Below, piece after piece: positions 1-9,942 of a DNA stretch of 64,000 nt; position 1 is the first letter of the stretch; the number at the start of each line of letters is the position of its first letter. Made by a program: the position numbers and the translations under genes. Source of the DNA: VRUE01 sp963837735 (GTDB lineage: Bacteria > Actinomycetota > Thermoleophilia > Solirubrobacterales > 70-9); the NCBI GenBank assembly GCA_963837735.1, contig CAWIOM010000010.1, positions 310,001 through 374,000 on the forward strand, given 5' to 3'. Under the pieces are notes generated by a model that saw nothing but the letters and a program-made list of their open reading frames with translations, did not search any database and was not told where the DNA came from.

Positions 1-678
1 CCGCCCGACCAGCGGCGGGGACGGCCACCCGACCGCCGACGGCGCCGCCCAGGGCGACGAATCGTACCGTCGGATGACCGTATTCGACGGCGACGACTTT
101 GCCGGTGAGCGCTGCGAGCTCGGCCGCAACGACAGCGAAGAAGGGCCGACCGACCTTCTACCGCGAGGGATCCGTCGCGTGACCTTCTTCTCCCTACGGC
201 TGCCCGGAAAACTTCCCACTGGACGCTAAGACTGGCAGACGATCCTGCAGATGAAGCAGGCTCAGCCGGCCGACGACGGCGGCGGCGTGCCCGAGATCAT
301 CTTCATGGGTGCCTACGACGAAAAGTTCTTCGTCGACTCCGATCAGGGAGTCCACTGGGAGTTCCCGGCCCAAAAGAACGTCTGGACCCGGTTCATGCTT
401 CGATGTCACCTACTCCCAGGAGCGAATCCGCGGCAGGGTCCAGGTCGGCGGCCGACCTCAACGGCGACGGGGACTTCGAAGACGAAGGCGAGCGCAGCCC
501 CAGGATCGAGACCTCGACGCTCGCGCACGAGACCGGGAGCCTCAGCAACGAGATCCCTCCCGGCGCCTCGATCCCGTCGCATCTGCGCGCCGGGATCTAC
601 CACAACCCGAGCATTCCCTGCCCGCGGCCGGTCGGCTGCTCCACCGAGCTGGACAACGTTCAGGTAGTCGCGCCGTAG
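1..678 (+). CDS. heparin lyase I-like polysaccharide lyase, C-terminal part, frame-disrupted
   Basis: The gene runs in from the left edge. Pieces in different frames join into the C-terminal half of an actinobacterial heparin-lyase-I-like protein (Polysacc_lyase, PF14099-type jelly roll). They include RRVTFFSL, DWQTILQMKQAQP (about 230-270), VWTRF (near 385), VAADLNGDGDFEDEGERSP (near 455-505) and the ending GIYHNPSIPCPRPVGC...LDNVQVV before TAG at 676-678. These blocks follow the family order. The family cleaves uronic-acid-containing polysaccharides by beta-elimination outside the cell. An apparent in-frame TAA at 227-229 disappears if one A of the AAAA run near 208-211 is removed and one base is added near 230. 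More frame changes lie near 150-180 and 395-450. The first gene of the polysaccharide locus; substrate unknown. The family call comes from motif memory. Confidence 0.6.
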
Positions 679-698
679 CCACGACTAGCATCGACCCG

Positions 699-1652
699 GT
701 GTCCCGGGTCCACCTACTTTCAGCGGCACCGGCGGATGTGGAAAAGGCTCACCTCGACCTCGAGCAGATGCTCGACTCCGCCCGGGTGGACCGCTTCGGC
801 GATCACGAGATCGTGGACGACCCTGCCGGCGCCGACCTGATCCTCTTCGTCGAGACGTCGTGGGCGGCGGGCCACTATTTCGAGAAGGTCAGGCGCCACC
901 CGGTCTACCGGGAGCACCGATCCAAGTCCTTCCTCTTTTCGGCGATGGACCGAGTCGTGCCCTTCCTGCCCGGTGTGTATGCGTCGATCGAGCGACGCTG
1001 GTACAGCGCTTCCTGGGTGCGCTCGGGCTACTACCCCGGCGTCCGGGAAGTGGGCAACCTGGCTTTCGAGGCGTCCACCACGCCGTCCCTGCTCTTCTCG
1101 TTCGTCGGATCAATCGCTGCTCATCCCGTAAGGGGGCGGCTGCTAGAGATGCAATGCGAGGAAGCCCGGGTCCTCGACAGCGACGCGAGTCGACTCGAGC
1201 CCTCCGCATACGCCGAAGCCGTCCGGGACTCGGCTTTCGTTCTCTGTCCTCGAGGCGGGGGCCCCTCGACGTTCCGGCTGTTCGAGGCGATGATGCTCGG
1301 CAGGGCGCCGGTGATCGTCTCCGATCGGTGGGTGCCGCCCCTGGGCCCCGACTGGAACTCGCTCAGCATCCGGGTCCCAGAGCGCGAAGTCGGCGCGATC
1401 CCCGACCTATTGCGCTCGCGCCGCGCCCGGGCGGCGGAGATGGGCGAAGCGGCGCGGGCCGCCTGGCTGGATTGGTTCTCTCCCGAGGCTGGATTTCATC
1501 GAACCGTCGAGTGGTGCCTCGAACTCGACCGGGCCGGTGCCCGGAGCGGTCAGTGGCGCCGTCTTGCTCCGCGAGTGCAGATGCTGCGCCCGTACCACGC
1601 TGCACGCAAGTTGGCCAAGGGCCTTGGGCACGGCGCATCGGAGCACCCCTGA
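699..1652 (+). CDS. exostosin-type glycosyltransferase
   Basis: A 317-residue protein starting at GTG 699 (VSRVHLLSA). The open frame continues upstream, but that part belongs to the preceding lyase in another frame. The body reads like the exostosin family (PF03016, GT47-like): an N-terminal block with DLILFVETSW, a middle SFVGS motif, and a C-terminal donor-binding block FVLCPRGGGPSTFRLFEAMMLGRAPVIVSD. That last block is the GT-B nucleotide-sugar signature of the family. Exostosin-type enzymes transfer GlcA, GlcNAc, galactose or arabinose to growing glycans. No signal peptide or membrane segment is visible, so a cytoplasmic role in polymer or repeat-unit assembly fits. It lies 20 bp after the lyase and 15 bp before the sugar dehydrogenase, on the same strand. 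Donor and acceptor are not predictable. Confidence 0.75.
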   Translation: MSRVHLLSAAPADVEKAHLDLEQMLDSARVDRFGDHEIVDDPAGADLILFVETSWAAGHYFEKVRRHPVYREHRSKSFLFSAMDRVVPFLPGVYASIERRWYSASWVRSGYYPGVREVGNLAFEASTTPSLLFSFVGSIAAHPVRGRLLEMQCEEARVLDSDASRLEPSAYAEAVRDSAFVLCPRGGGPSTFRLFEAMMLGRAPVIVSDRWVPPLGPDWNSLSIRVPEREVGAIPDLLRSRRARAAEMGEAARAAWLDWFSPEAGFHRTVEWCLELDRAGARSGQWRRLAPRVQMLRPYHAARKLAKGLGHGASEHP

Positions 1653-1667
1653 GACTGTTTCCCAACC

Positions 1668-4427
1668 GTGGACCCATGTCTTGCACTGTTGAAGGCCGGC
1701 TGTCGCTATCCGATACTTCCCACCTTGACCCGTTTCCGTAAAACAAATGGCCCGGGGCCCTTGGGCTTCCTTCTGGCGGCCTTTGCCATCTCCCTCGCGG
1801 TGCCGGGCGGTGCGAGCGCGCAGACGCTCCCGCCGGGGTTCCAGCCGGATACCCTCGAAATACCGCGCTCCGGCGAAGAAGGACACGATGCGCTGGACGG
1901 GCTCCAGAACCCAGTGTCCATTGACTTCGCGCCGGACGGCAAGGTCTTCGTCGGCGAGCACAGCGGGATGATCATGGTGCTCGACTCGTTGAGCGACTCG
2001 ACTCCGACCCCGGTTGCGGACCTGAGCCGGGAGGTGATGGAGCGTGGCGACCGCGGCCTGCTGGGGATGAAGCTCGACCCCGAATATCCGGCCGAGCCGT
2101 TCATATACGTGACCTATACATATGACGCGCCGATCGGAGGGCCGCCGCCGCCGGGCCCCCCGTATCCGTTCGAAGGGGACTACTGCGAAGAGGTGGCCCC
2201 TTACGAAGACTGCCTGGCAAGCGGGCGGATCGCGAGCATTGAAGTCGAGCCGGCGACCGGAGTTGCGGTGGGGGGATTCGAGGACCCTCCGCAAAACGAA
2301 CTCGTCTGGTCCTGGTGCACCCAGTTCACCAGCCACTCGATGGGCGACATCGAGTTCGACTCCTCCGGCGCCCTGCTGGCCGGAGGCGGTGACGGGGCGG
2401 ACTGGAGCCTTGCCGACAACGGCCAGTTCAACGCCTGCGGGGACCCGCACCTGGAGGGCGGCTCCCTGCGAGCCCAGGACCTGAGGACTCCTGAAACCCC
2501 ACAGGATCCGACCGACTACAGCGGGGCGATCGTGCGGATCAACCGATTCGACGGCGAACCCGCGGAAGGCAATCCGCTGGGTGGGGGCGCCGACATCGAA
2601 GCCCGCCGCATCCTCGCCTATGGGATGCGAAACCCGTTCCGCTTCGAGCTCCGCCCGGGTACGGACGAACTCTATATCGGCGATGTCGGCTGGGAAACAT
2701 GGGAGGAGCTCGACCGGACCAGCTCGCCCCCTGCGCCCGGCCAGCCGCCGGCGAACTTCGGATGGCCGTGCTATGAGGGGTTCGGGCGCCAAGCCGACTG
2801 GCAGCTCCTGGCCCAGGAAGGCCAGGCGCCGCTCTGCGAATCCCTCTATGCGCCGGGAGACACCAACGTCGTGCCGCCCGTCTTTGCATACGTGCACAGC
2901 GAAGCGCAGGGGCTGTTCCCGGACGACACCTGTCCTTCGGCATCGGGCTCATCGATCTCGGGGCTGGCGTTCTACGAGCCCCCGGACTCGCCGTCGGCGA
3001 ACGAATTCCCCGCATCCCTTGACGGCGCCCTCTTCATGTCCGACGCCTCGCGCGGCTGCATCTGGGTCATGCGCCCGGATTCTCAGGGCGTCCCCGATCC
3101 CACCACCCTCACCGACTTCGTCGTACCGCAGGAATCGGACACCGACCCGTTCGCACCAGTCGACATCACTGAGGGCCCGGAAGGCGCACTCTATGTTCCC
3201 AACTTCGGTGACAACAGCATCACCAGGATTCGCTACTTCGCGGACGGGGAGCCTCCGATCGCGAAGATCAGCGCCGACCACACCTACGGGGCTGCCGATC
3301 CGCTGAGCGTTCACTTCAGTGCCGCCGGCTCCAGGGATCCCGAGGAAGGACCGCTCCACTACGCCTGGGACCTGGACGGCGACGGCGAATTCGACGATGG
3401 CGGCGACGAAGACATGGCGGCGGCCGAATACTCCGTGAGCCAAAACGTCAGGGTCGGAGTTCGGGTGACCGACGAAGACGACAATGCGGACGAAGCCTTC
3501 GTGACGGTATATCCGGGCGATCTGGGACCGCCCGAACCGACGATCGTGGCCGGGCCGGAAGACTGGGCAATCGGCGAACAGATCCACTTTTCCGCCACCG
3601 CGGTCGACCCGGACGAAACTGAAGAAGATCTGCGGTTTGTCTGGAACGTGACGATCAAACACTGCCCGTTCCTTTGTCACACTCACCCATTCGCGCTATT
3701 CACCGACGTTCGCGAAGGATCATTCTTCGCGCCGACCCACGAGTATCCGTCGCACCTCGAATTCACCCTCGCCGTCCATGACAACCGTGGGTTGGGGACG
3801 GTCGTGACGAAGGCCCTCTACCCGCGCACGGTGCACGTGCGGATGGTCTCGGTGCCCTCTGGCATCGAACTGCTCTTCGACGGAACACAGGAACCCGCGC
3901 CGTTCGAAGGGCTGACGATCGCGGGCGGGAACGCCAATGTGTCGGCCCCGCAGAGCGCCGAAATCGACGGCCGCGCGTATGAATTCTCGGACTGGTCGGA
4001 CGAAGGCGATCGTAGCCACACGATCAGCGAGACCGAATTCACGGAACTGGTGGCCCACTATGCGCCGGTGGGCGGTGAGGAAGAAGACCCCGGTGCGGGA
4101 ACGCCGTCCCCCGACGCCACGCCCACCGCAGCCGAATCTCCTCCCGCGCCCGAACCGTTTGCCGTCCGACTCCGTTCCCGGCCGGGGCGGATCGCGCTTC
4201 GAATTGGAGGTCGCAGCCGCCGTACTCCGATGTCCCTCCGCCTGGGAGCCGGCGAAGGCCGCTGGGTTATCGCGCCGAAGAGGATCCATCGAGGTGGCGG
4301 ATGGTTGAGGTTCGCGAGATGGTCAGACCGAGGTCCGCGGCGGCGCTGGGTCTCCGCGGGAAGCCCGTCAGCCCTGACGGCCGTCTACCGCTTCGTGCGA
4401 CGATCCCGGCGCCGGAGCCATCGCTAG
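1668..4427 (+). CDS. secreted PQQ-type sugar dehydrogenase (GSDH) with PKD domain
   Basis: A 919-residue exported protein. A hydrophobic signal (about residues 26-50, GFLLAAFAISLAVPGGASAQ) precedes a glucose/sorbosone dehydrogenase beta-propeller (about 60-525: VSIDFAPDGKVFVGEHSG, DRGLLGMKLDP, GMRNPFRFELRPG, LYIGDVGWETWEELD). A PKD/Ig-like domain follows (about 527-620, AGSRDPEEGPLHYAWDLDGD), then a second beta domain, a repeat-like domain near 720-800 and an Arg-rich tail. Family members oxidise aldoses with PQQ outside the membrane. A simple carbohydrate-binding role is also possible. The start is unsettled: ATG 1668 places the signal unusually far in, and TTG 1725 would give a more normal signal peptide. 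TAG at 4425-4427 abuts the next start, suggesting co-transcription with the glycosyltransferase downstream. Confidence 0.8.
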   Translation: MDPCLALLKAGCRYPILPTLTRFRKTNGPGPLGFLLAAFAISLAVPGGASAQTLPPGFQPDTLEIPRSGEEGHDALDGLQNPVSIDFAPDGKVFVGEHSGMIMVLDSLSDSTPTPVADLSREVMERGDRGLLGMKLDPEYPAEPFIYVTYTYDAPIGGPPPPGPPYPFEGDYCEEVAPYEDCLASGRIASIEVEPATGVAVGGFEDPPQNELVWSWCTQFTSHSMGDIEFDSSGALLAGGGDGADWSLADNGQFNACGDPHLEGGSLRAQDLRTPETPQDPTDYSGAIVRINRFDGEPAEGNPLGGGADIEARRILAYGMRNPFRFELRPGTDELYIGDVGWETWEELDRTSSPPAPGQPPANFGWPCYEGFGRQADWQLLAQEGQAPLCESLYAPGDTNVVPPVFAYVHSEAQGLFPDDTCPSASGSSISGLAFYEPPDSPSANEFPASLDGALFMSDASRGCIWVMRPDSQGVPDPTTLTDFVVPQESDTDPFAPVDITEGPEGALYVPNFGDNSITRIRYFADGEPPIAKISADHTYGAADPLSVHFSAAGSRDPEEGPLHYAWDLDGDGEFDDGGDEDMAAAEYSVSQNVRVGVRVTDEDDNADEAFVTVYPGDLGPPEPTIVAGPEDWAIGEQIHFSATAVDPDETEEDLRFVWNVTIKHCPFLCHTHPFALFTDVREGSFFAPTHEYPSHLEFTLAVHDNRGLGTVVTKALYPRTVHVRMVSVPSGIELLFDGTQEPAPFEGLTIAGGNANVSAPQSAEIDGRAYEFSDWSDEGDRSHTISETEFTELVAHYAPVGGEEEDPGAGTPSPDATPTAAESPPAPEPFAVRLRSRPGRIALRIGGRSRRTPMSLRLGAGEGRWVIAPKRIHRGGGWLRFARWSDRGPRRRWVSAGSPSALTAVYRFVRRSRRRSHR

Positions 4428-5672
4428 TTGAGGATCCTCCTCTTCAGCCAATACTTCGTTCCCGAGGTGACCGCCGCCAGCGCCCGGATGGGATCCCTGG
4501 TCCGACACCTGGCGGGCAGCGGTCACGATGTCGAGGTCATCTGCGAGGTTCCCAATCACCCCGCCGGAATCGTCGAGGACGGTTACGGACGACGACCGAT
4601 CGAACGGCGTGAGCTGGAGGGCGCGAAGGTCAGGTACGTATGGGTGCGGACCTCTCCGGTGAAGACCCGCCGCTCGCGCCTGCTGTTCTATGGAAGCTAC
4701 GCCGCGATGGCGACGGTCGCAGGCTTGGCCACCCGTCGCCCGGACGTCGTCTTCGTCTCCTCCCCGCCGCTGCCCGCAGCCGCGGCGGCGATGACCGTCG
4801 CTCGTGCCCGGCGCGTCCCCTGGGTGATGGATGTCCGCGACCCCTGGCCGGAGGCCGCCGTGGCGCTGGGAGAACTGACCGATTCGAGGCTGATACGCGC
4901 ATTCGAGCGCCTCGAGCGTCGCCTCTACAAATCCGCATCGGCGGTCGTCACCGTGACCGAGCCCGTGCGAGCCGAGGTGGCTGCCAAGACGGAGGACCCC
5001 GGCAAGGTCGTGATGGTCCCCAATGGCACCACCGACGAGTGGCTGGCGGCCGGCGAGCGTGACGAGGACCGAGGCGATCTCGGGATGCCGGCCGGCCGCT
5101 TCGTGCTCACCTACGCGGGCAACGTCGGCCTTGCACAGGGAATCGAGGCGTGCGTCGAGGCGGCGGCGGAGTTGGGAGATGACTTCCAGCTGCAGATCGT
5201 CGGGACAGGGCCGAGACTCGAGGCGGTTCGGGAGGCGGCCTCTCGATTGCCGGAGGGCCGTGTCGTGTTCCGGGGCCTGGTCCCGCCGGAGCTGGCAGCA
5301 CGCTATCTGCGCGCCTCAGACGCGACGCTCGTCCCACTCGGTAAAAAGCCGGAGCTGGCCAAGTTCGTCCCCTCCAAGCTTTTCGATTGCTGCGCGGTTG
5401 GACGGCCCGTGATCCTCTCCGCTGCCGGGGAGCCGGCTCGACTCGCCGGCGAGGCGGCGGCCGCGCTCTGCATCCCGCCCGAAGACCCGTCCGCTCTGGT
5501 CGAATCGGTTCAGCGGCTCCGCCGCGAACCGCGACTCGCCTCCGCTCTGGTCGAGGCGGGGCGGGACTTCGCCCAGCGGAACCGTCGCGAGCTGGGCGCC
5601 GAGACGATCGAGGGCGTGCTCAGCGAGGCGCTTGACGCCTCTCCTCGAAGCCCTGCGGCAGGGCGCCCCTGA
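4428..5672 (+). CDS. WbuB-like glycosyltransferase family 4
   Basis: A 414-residue GT-B enzyme that starts at TTG 4428, directly after the preceding stop. The N-terminal acceptor domain begins MRILLFSQYFVPEVTAASAR and holds VPNHPAG and MDVRDPWPEAAVALG, both typical of the WbuB/fucosaminyltransferase-like group. The C-terminal donor domain (about 200-400) contains LTYAGNVGLAQGIE and KLFDCCAVGRPVI. WbuB-type enzymes add an N-acetylated amino sugar to an undecaprenyl-linked repeat unit at the inner membrane. Intact in one frame, unlike its neighbours. Its last 53 bp overlap the end of the convergent GT2 gene, which may mean that the true GT2 end is shorter. Confidence 0.85.
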   Translation: MRILLFSQYFVPEVTAASARMGSLVRHLAGSGHDVEVICEVPNHPAGIVEDGYGRRPIERRELEGAKVRYVWVRTSPVKTRRSRLLFYGSYAAMATVAGLATRRPDVVFVSSPPLPAAAAAMTVARARRVPWVMDVRDPWPEAAVALGELTDSRLIRAFERLERRLYKSASAVVTVTEPVRAEVAAKTEDPGKVVMVPNGTTDEWLAAGERDEDRGDLGMPAGRFVLTYAGNVGLAQGIEACVEAAAELGDDFQLQIVGTGPRLEAVREAASRLPEGRVVFRGLVPPELAARYLRASDATLVPLGKKPELAKFVPSKLFDCCAVGRPVILSAAGEPARLAGEAAAALCIPPEDPSALVESVQRLRREPRLASALVEAGRDFAQRNRRELGAETIEGVLSEALDASPRSPAAGRP

Positions 5673-6592
5673 GCTCCCTGGGCACGCCCCGGTGCCAAAC
5701 CGTCGCCGGTGCCAACCTCTTGCGTACGGCACTGAGCTTTCTGTGCAGCTCCACCCGCGCGGCCAGCCTCTGGTCGTTTCCAGTCTCAGCCTCGATATAG
5801 CGCCGCGTCTCCGCCGCTCTTCGTTCGGCTGCCTCGCGCAGGTCGGCGGGCAGGCGTTCGTCTTCGGAAACTTGCGTGTAGACAGTCGCCTGGTCGCGAA
5901 GCATCGAAACGAAGTTCCGCGACAGTGAGACCTGTCTTTCCCGTTTGATCGCGTGGCGGCCCTGTACGCGTGCGGCGCCGGCACCGGAGGCGAGGATGCG
6001 GAGCCAGAGGTCATAGTCCTCGCATGTGGCGAGGCTCTCGTCGAAGCCCCCGACGTCTTCGAGTACCGACCGGCGGACCGTCGCCGAGACGAAGACGAAG
6101 TTGCTCGCGAGCAGGCGGCGCATGAACTCGATCGGGCTTTGAGGCGGGGGTCGGTCGGCGGGTTGCATGTCGACACATCGCTCCGGCCCGCTTGAAGCGG
6201 CCCCCGACGTCATCCAGACCCCATGCTTCGCCGTAGGCCAAACCGGCGTCCGGCCGCTCTGCGAGCGCCGACGGCCATCGCCTCCCCGTAGTCGGGCAGG
6301 AGCAGGTCGTCGCTGTCCAAGAAGGCGACCAGCTCACCGCGGGCGGCGGCGATCCCGGCATTGCGGGCGGCCGAGAGGCCGGCGATTCCGCCTGGCGGAG
6401 CAGCTGCAGTCTGGGCCTCCGATGCGAAGCTCGCGACCACGGCTGCCGTACCGTCGGTGGAGCCGTCGTCGATCACGATCAGCTCCATATCCTCATCGTC
6501 TGAGCCAGGGCGGAGACGATCGCGAGGCCGATCAGTTCCCCTCGTCGTGGGCGGTGATGACGATGCTGAGCGTGGGCGCCGAACCAGCTCAT
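5620..6592 (-). CDS. glycosyltransferase family 2, frame-disrupted
   Basis: Reading leftward from ATG 6592, the frames stitch together a GT-A fold enzyme: PTLSIVITAHDEG, then DMELIVIDDGSTDGTAAVVASF, GLSAARNAGIAAARGELVAFLDSDD (DxD-type motif), PDAGLAYGEAWGLDD, RRSVLEDVGGFDESLATCEDYDLWLR and a helical C-terminus. Frame changes occur near 6575, 6530-6500, 6270 and 6205. The conserved blocks fall in family order, so a single interrupted gene of about 320 residues is the simplest reading. GT2 enzymes transfer a sugar from a nucleotide donor to lipid-linked repeat units. The start overlaps the flippase stop by ATGA, so it is the last gene of a four-gene minus-strand operon. Confidence 0.75.
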
Positions 6593-8091
6593 GGTCGGCC
6601 TTTCGCCGCAGCAGTCGGGAGCCGAGCTCGATCACGTCGCGGGTCGTGGTCGGGGCGACCATCGCAGCACGCCGGGGTAGACGGGCAGCCCAGCAGGGCC
6701 TCGGCGGCCAGCAGGAGCAGGCCGACGGCGATGCCGCGGGACGCTAGCGTCGACGAGCGAGGAACTCGAGCGGGGTCAGGACCGCGATCATCGCCAGGGC
6801 GGCGGCGCCGGGCGTTGCGATCGCCGCCAGCATCTGCGCGCGCGAGAAGCCGACCAGGGGCAGGACGCGCGCCAGCCCGTAGACGGCTGAGGCGGTGACG
6901 CCGATCGAGACACCGGCCGCGACGCCGACGAGATCGAAGCGCAGCAGGGCGATCGCGGCGACCGTGGCGACGACGATGCTGACGACATGGATGCGGGCCA
7001 TGATGTCCGGGCGACCGTCGGCCTTGAGCGCCTCCGACGCGAAGGAGACCGACCGTTCCCGCCACGGGGATCGCGACCAGCGCCATCGCCGCGTATCCGG
7101 CTTCTCTCCAGACCTCGCCGAAGAGCAGCACCGCGGCGGCACGCCGAGCGGGATGAGCAGGGCGCCGATCGGGAAGCCGAGCGCGCACATCATCCGCAGC
7201 GAGCGCAGCGTCGCGCCCCGATAGCGCTCGCGATCGTCGGTGATCCGCGCGAAGGCGGGGAAGAGGACGTAGGAGGCGGCCTGCACGATCAGCGCGAGCG
7301 GCGTGGTCGCCATCCGATCGGCGTACCGGTACTGGCCCAGCGCGCCGGTGCCGACGAAGCTGCCGAGCAGGACGACCGGGATCTGATCGCGCCGCCCTCA
7401 TGACGACGTTGGAGGCGAGCACGAAGCGCCCGTAGCGGATCAGCTCCCGCCACATCGAGAAGGAGATCTGCCGCAGCCGGGGCGCCACCTGATCAGCGCC
7501 CAGGAGAGGATCACGTCGGCGATCGCGCTCCGGCGTAGTAGCCGATCACGAGGCCCCAGGCGCCGAGGCCGTCGGAGCAGGCGATCACCGCGGCGACGCC
7601 GAAGACGAACACGCCGGCCGGCTCGACGATCACCCGGCGCAGGAACGAGAAGCGACGCTGGAGCAGCGCCTCGGGGACGACGGGCAGCGAGCGGACCAGC
7701 AACAAGCCCGAGGTGCCGGCGGCGATCGCGCCCGACCGCGCGAGCTGTGGAAGAGGAGCCCCACCAGGGGCGACGCGGCCAGCGCCAACAGCGCGAAGCC
7801 GAGGCCGGAGGCGAAGGTCGCGAGCGTCGCCGTGCTGGCCGCTTCGTCGATCCGGTCGTCGCGGTGGATCAGCGCCGCAAGCATCCCCGACTCGGTGAAG
7901 AGGAGCCCGATGCTGACCAGGAGCGAGCCGGCGGCGAACTCGCCGAAGTCGTCGGGGTGGCCAGCCGGGCCAGGGCGAGGAAGAAGCCGAGCGTCAGGAC
8001 CTGGGCGAGCAAATAGCCGGCCCCGGCGAGCGCCGGCGCCGCGGACGACGGTGTCCGACAGGCCCGTCGGCTCGATCTCGGGCTCGACCAA
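6589..8091 (-). CDS. Wzx-type oligosaccharide flippase, frame-disrupted
   Basis: Three frames combine into a polytopic protein of about 500 residues of the polysaccharide transporter (MATE/Wzx-like) superfamily. Blocks include DDFGEFAAGSLLVSIGLLFTES, LLVRSLPVVPEALLQRRFSF, ELIRYGRFVLASNV, QAASYVLFPAFARI, ALGFPIGALLIPLG, and a C-terminus rich in helices (VSIVVATVAAIALLRF, GLARVLPLVGFSRAQ). Frame changes fall near 8010, 7730, 7520, 7390 and 7130. The start is TTG 8091, 8 bp after the deacetylase stop, and TGA at 6589 overlaps the GT2 start (ATGA). Wzx proteins flip undecaprenyl-linked repeat units to the outer leaflet. The context (polymerases, BY-kinase, initiating transferase) makes this role strong even though the reading frame is broken. 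Confidence 0.75.
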
Positions 8092-8099
8092 GGCCTAGC

Positions 8100-8879
8100 T
8101 CACGGCCGGGTCGTCGGGGTCGGAACGGCCGCGCCGTGAGCTCCGATCACGCCCCATGCGTGGGAGCGCTGCAGGCGGCTGATCGGCTGTGACACCTTGA
8201 GCCGGAAGGTGCGGTCGTCGTCGACGTGGTAGACGCCGACACGCGGCCAGCAGATAGGGCGTCGGCTTCTCGGTGACCGCCAGCGCGGCCGCCGCCGAGT
8301 AGCCGGCGACCATCGCCGCGTTCGACGACTCGCTCCGTCGAAGTCGCCATAGGGGAAGGCGAGCGACTCGCATGGCACGCCAAGTCGCCGCTGGCACTCC
8401 TCGCGCGAGTTCGGTCAGCTGGTGGGCGAGCTCTTCGTCGTCGAGCTTCGTGAGCATGTGGGTGCGAGCGGGTGTGCGAGCCGATCTCCCAGCCGGCGTC
8501 GATCAGCTCGTTCGCCTCCTCCCAGGACATCGGCATCAGCTCGGCGGCGTTCGGGCCGTCCAGCCAGCGGTCGATTCCCGGCCACGACATCGGCTCCTCG
8601 GTCCCGATGAAGTCCGTGGGCACGAAGACCGTCGCCTTCATGCCGTGGGCGTCGAGCACCGGCTTCGCCGCCCCGACGACCGAGCGGTAGGCGTCGTCGA
8701 AGGTGATCGCCACCCGTCTGCCCGGTGCCCTCGCTGTGACCGCCTCGCGGAAGGTGATCGCTCGGAACCCCTGCTCGACCAGGTACGCGAGTTGCGAGTC
8801 GAGTTGCTCCGGCGTGACCGACAGGGGCGCCTCCCAGCCGGCGCTGACGGCGTGGTAGCAGAGCGACGAGGCACGTCAT
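8100..8879 (-). CDS. polysaccharide deacetylase (NodB fold), frame-disrupted
   Basis: Reading leftward from ATG 8879. Joined frames show the carbohydrate esterase 4 motifs: VAITFDDAY (motif 1, metal-binding and base Asp), EIGSHTRSHPH (motif 2, His-x-x-x-His metal ligands), SLAFPYGDFD (motif 3), and a tail ending PISRLQRSHAWG. Frame breaks lie near 8855, 8740, 8390, 8330 and 8235. No signal peptide is visible at the N-terminus (MTCLVALL), so it may act inside the cell or on lipid-linked intermediates. CE4 enzymes remove N- or O-acetyl groups from glycans. The start overlaps the upstream epimerase-like gene by ATGA, placing it second in the operon. Next to a uronate epimerase it suggests deacetylation of an amino sugar in the polymer. 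Confidence 0.75.
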
Positions 8880-9942
8880 CCGGCGCCGGGTCGGGCGTCG
8901 GCTCCGGCGCCTCTCTCGACCGCGTTCCACGGGAGGCGATGGGCGAGCGCCGCGTTCCGCGGCACCACCAGGCGAAAGGCGACCTTGCGGGTCATCGCCT
9001 TCCTCCGGCAGCCGGCCGAGCCCCGGTACTCCTGAAAGCGGTTCTTCACGGCGCGCAGCTCGGGCCGGGTCGAGAGCCGGTCGAGGACCTCGAGCTGACG
9101 GATGTGAAGCAGGTGGTAGGCGGGGCTGGCGATGTTCGAAATCCGGTGAGGGAAGAGGTCGTAACGGGACCAGAAGCCCGTGTCCCAGCGATCGAGGTTC
9201 GCCGCCAGGGCGGACGTCAGCGCCTCGAAGCGCTCGAGCTCCGCGCTCTCGCCGAGCCCGATTCCGACGTCGCGATATCCCCAGAGCGCGAAGATCGCGC
9301 CGTTGAGGACGAATGAGGAGGGCCGGGTCGGGTACTCCTCGACGAACGGGGCGCCGTCGAGCTCGGCGTACATACCGCCTTCGGAGACCGGCACCGACAT
9401 CGGCAGCAGGGCACGCCGGGCCGCGAGGGCGAAGCGCGCCTCGCCGGTCTGCAGGTGCAGGCGGACCAGCAGGCTGGCCGCCTCGCCCTGGGCGATCGCG
9501 GAGAGCCACGGCGGCGGGATCTCGTAGGTGTGCGGCATCGGAAAGAAGTGGCGCCAGCCGCCGTCCTGAAGGCCGCCCTCGTGCTGGGTCGCGAGCAGGT
9601 GCTCGCCGGCCGCCAGCGCCGCGCCCAGCCACTCCTCGCCCTCGCCGTTGACGTAGCGTTCGTAGGCGCCGAGTCCCCACTGAATATTCGCCACATGCAG
9701 CTGCTGGCGTCGCGGCGCCAGCCAGTAGGGAGGCCACTCGGGGGTCTCCGCCTTGAAGCTGAAGTCGATGTAGTAGCCGCGAACGGGATCTTCGGGGTCC
9801 CAGTGACAGCCGATCTGGGGGCTGAAGGAGCGCTCGCTGCCGAAGGCGTCGGGATTGCCGGCGACCGAGCGCAGCAGCCCGCCCAGCCCGCGCCTGCCCG
9901 CCTGCGAGCCGACGTTCTACGTGAGGGGGTCTTTGACGCCAT
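8876..9942 (-). CDS. D-glucuronyl C5-epimerase-like protein, frame-disrupted near N-terminus
   Basis: The main frame (9694-8876) holds VANIQWGLGAYERYVNGEGE, GGWRHFFPMPHTYEIPPPWLSAIAQGEAASLLVR, SVPVSEGGMYAELDGAPFVEEYPTRPSSFVLNGAIFALWGYRD and DLFPHRISNIASPAYHLLHI. This alpha/alpha-barrel pattern matches the D-glucuronyl C5-epimerase C-terminal family (C5-epim_C). A second frame upstream supplies WDPEDPVRGYYIDFSFKAETPEWPPYW (about 9800-9720). The breaks are near 9880-9890. The family turns D-glucuronate into L-iduronate within heparosan-like chains; bacterial members are less studied. The ATG at 9942 shares CATG with the opposing gene's possible ATG at 9941, so at least one true start lies further in. 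TGA at 8876 overlaps the deacetylase start. First gene of the minus-strand operon. Confidence 0.75.

Noticed and set aside
227..229. In-frame TAA as the true end of an upstream gene, with a new gene at ATG 251
   Set aside because: The lyase-type sequence continues on both sides in family order, and two compensating indels remove the stop.
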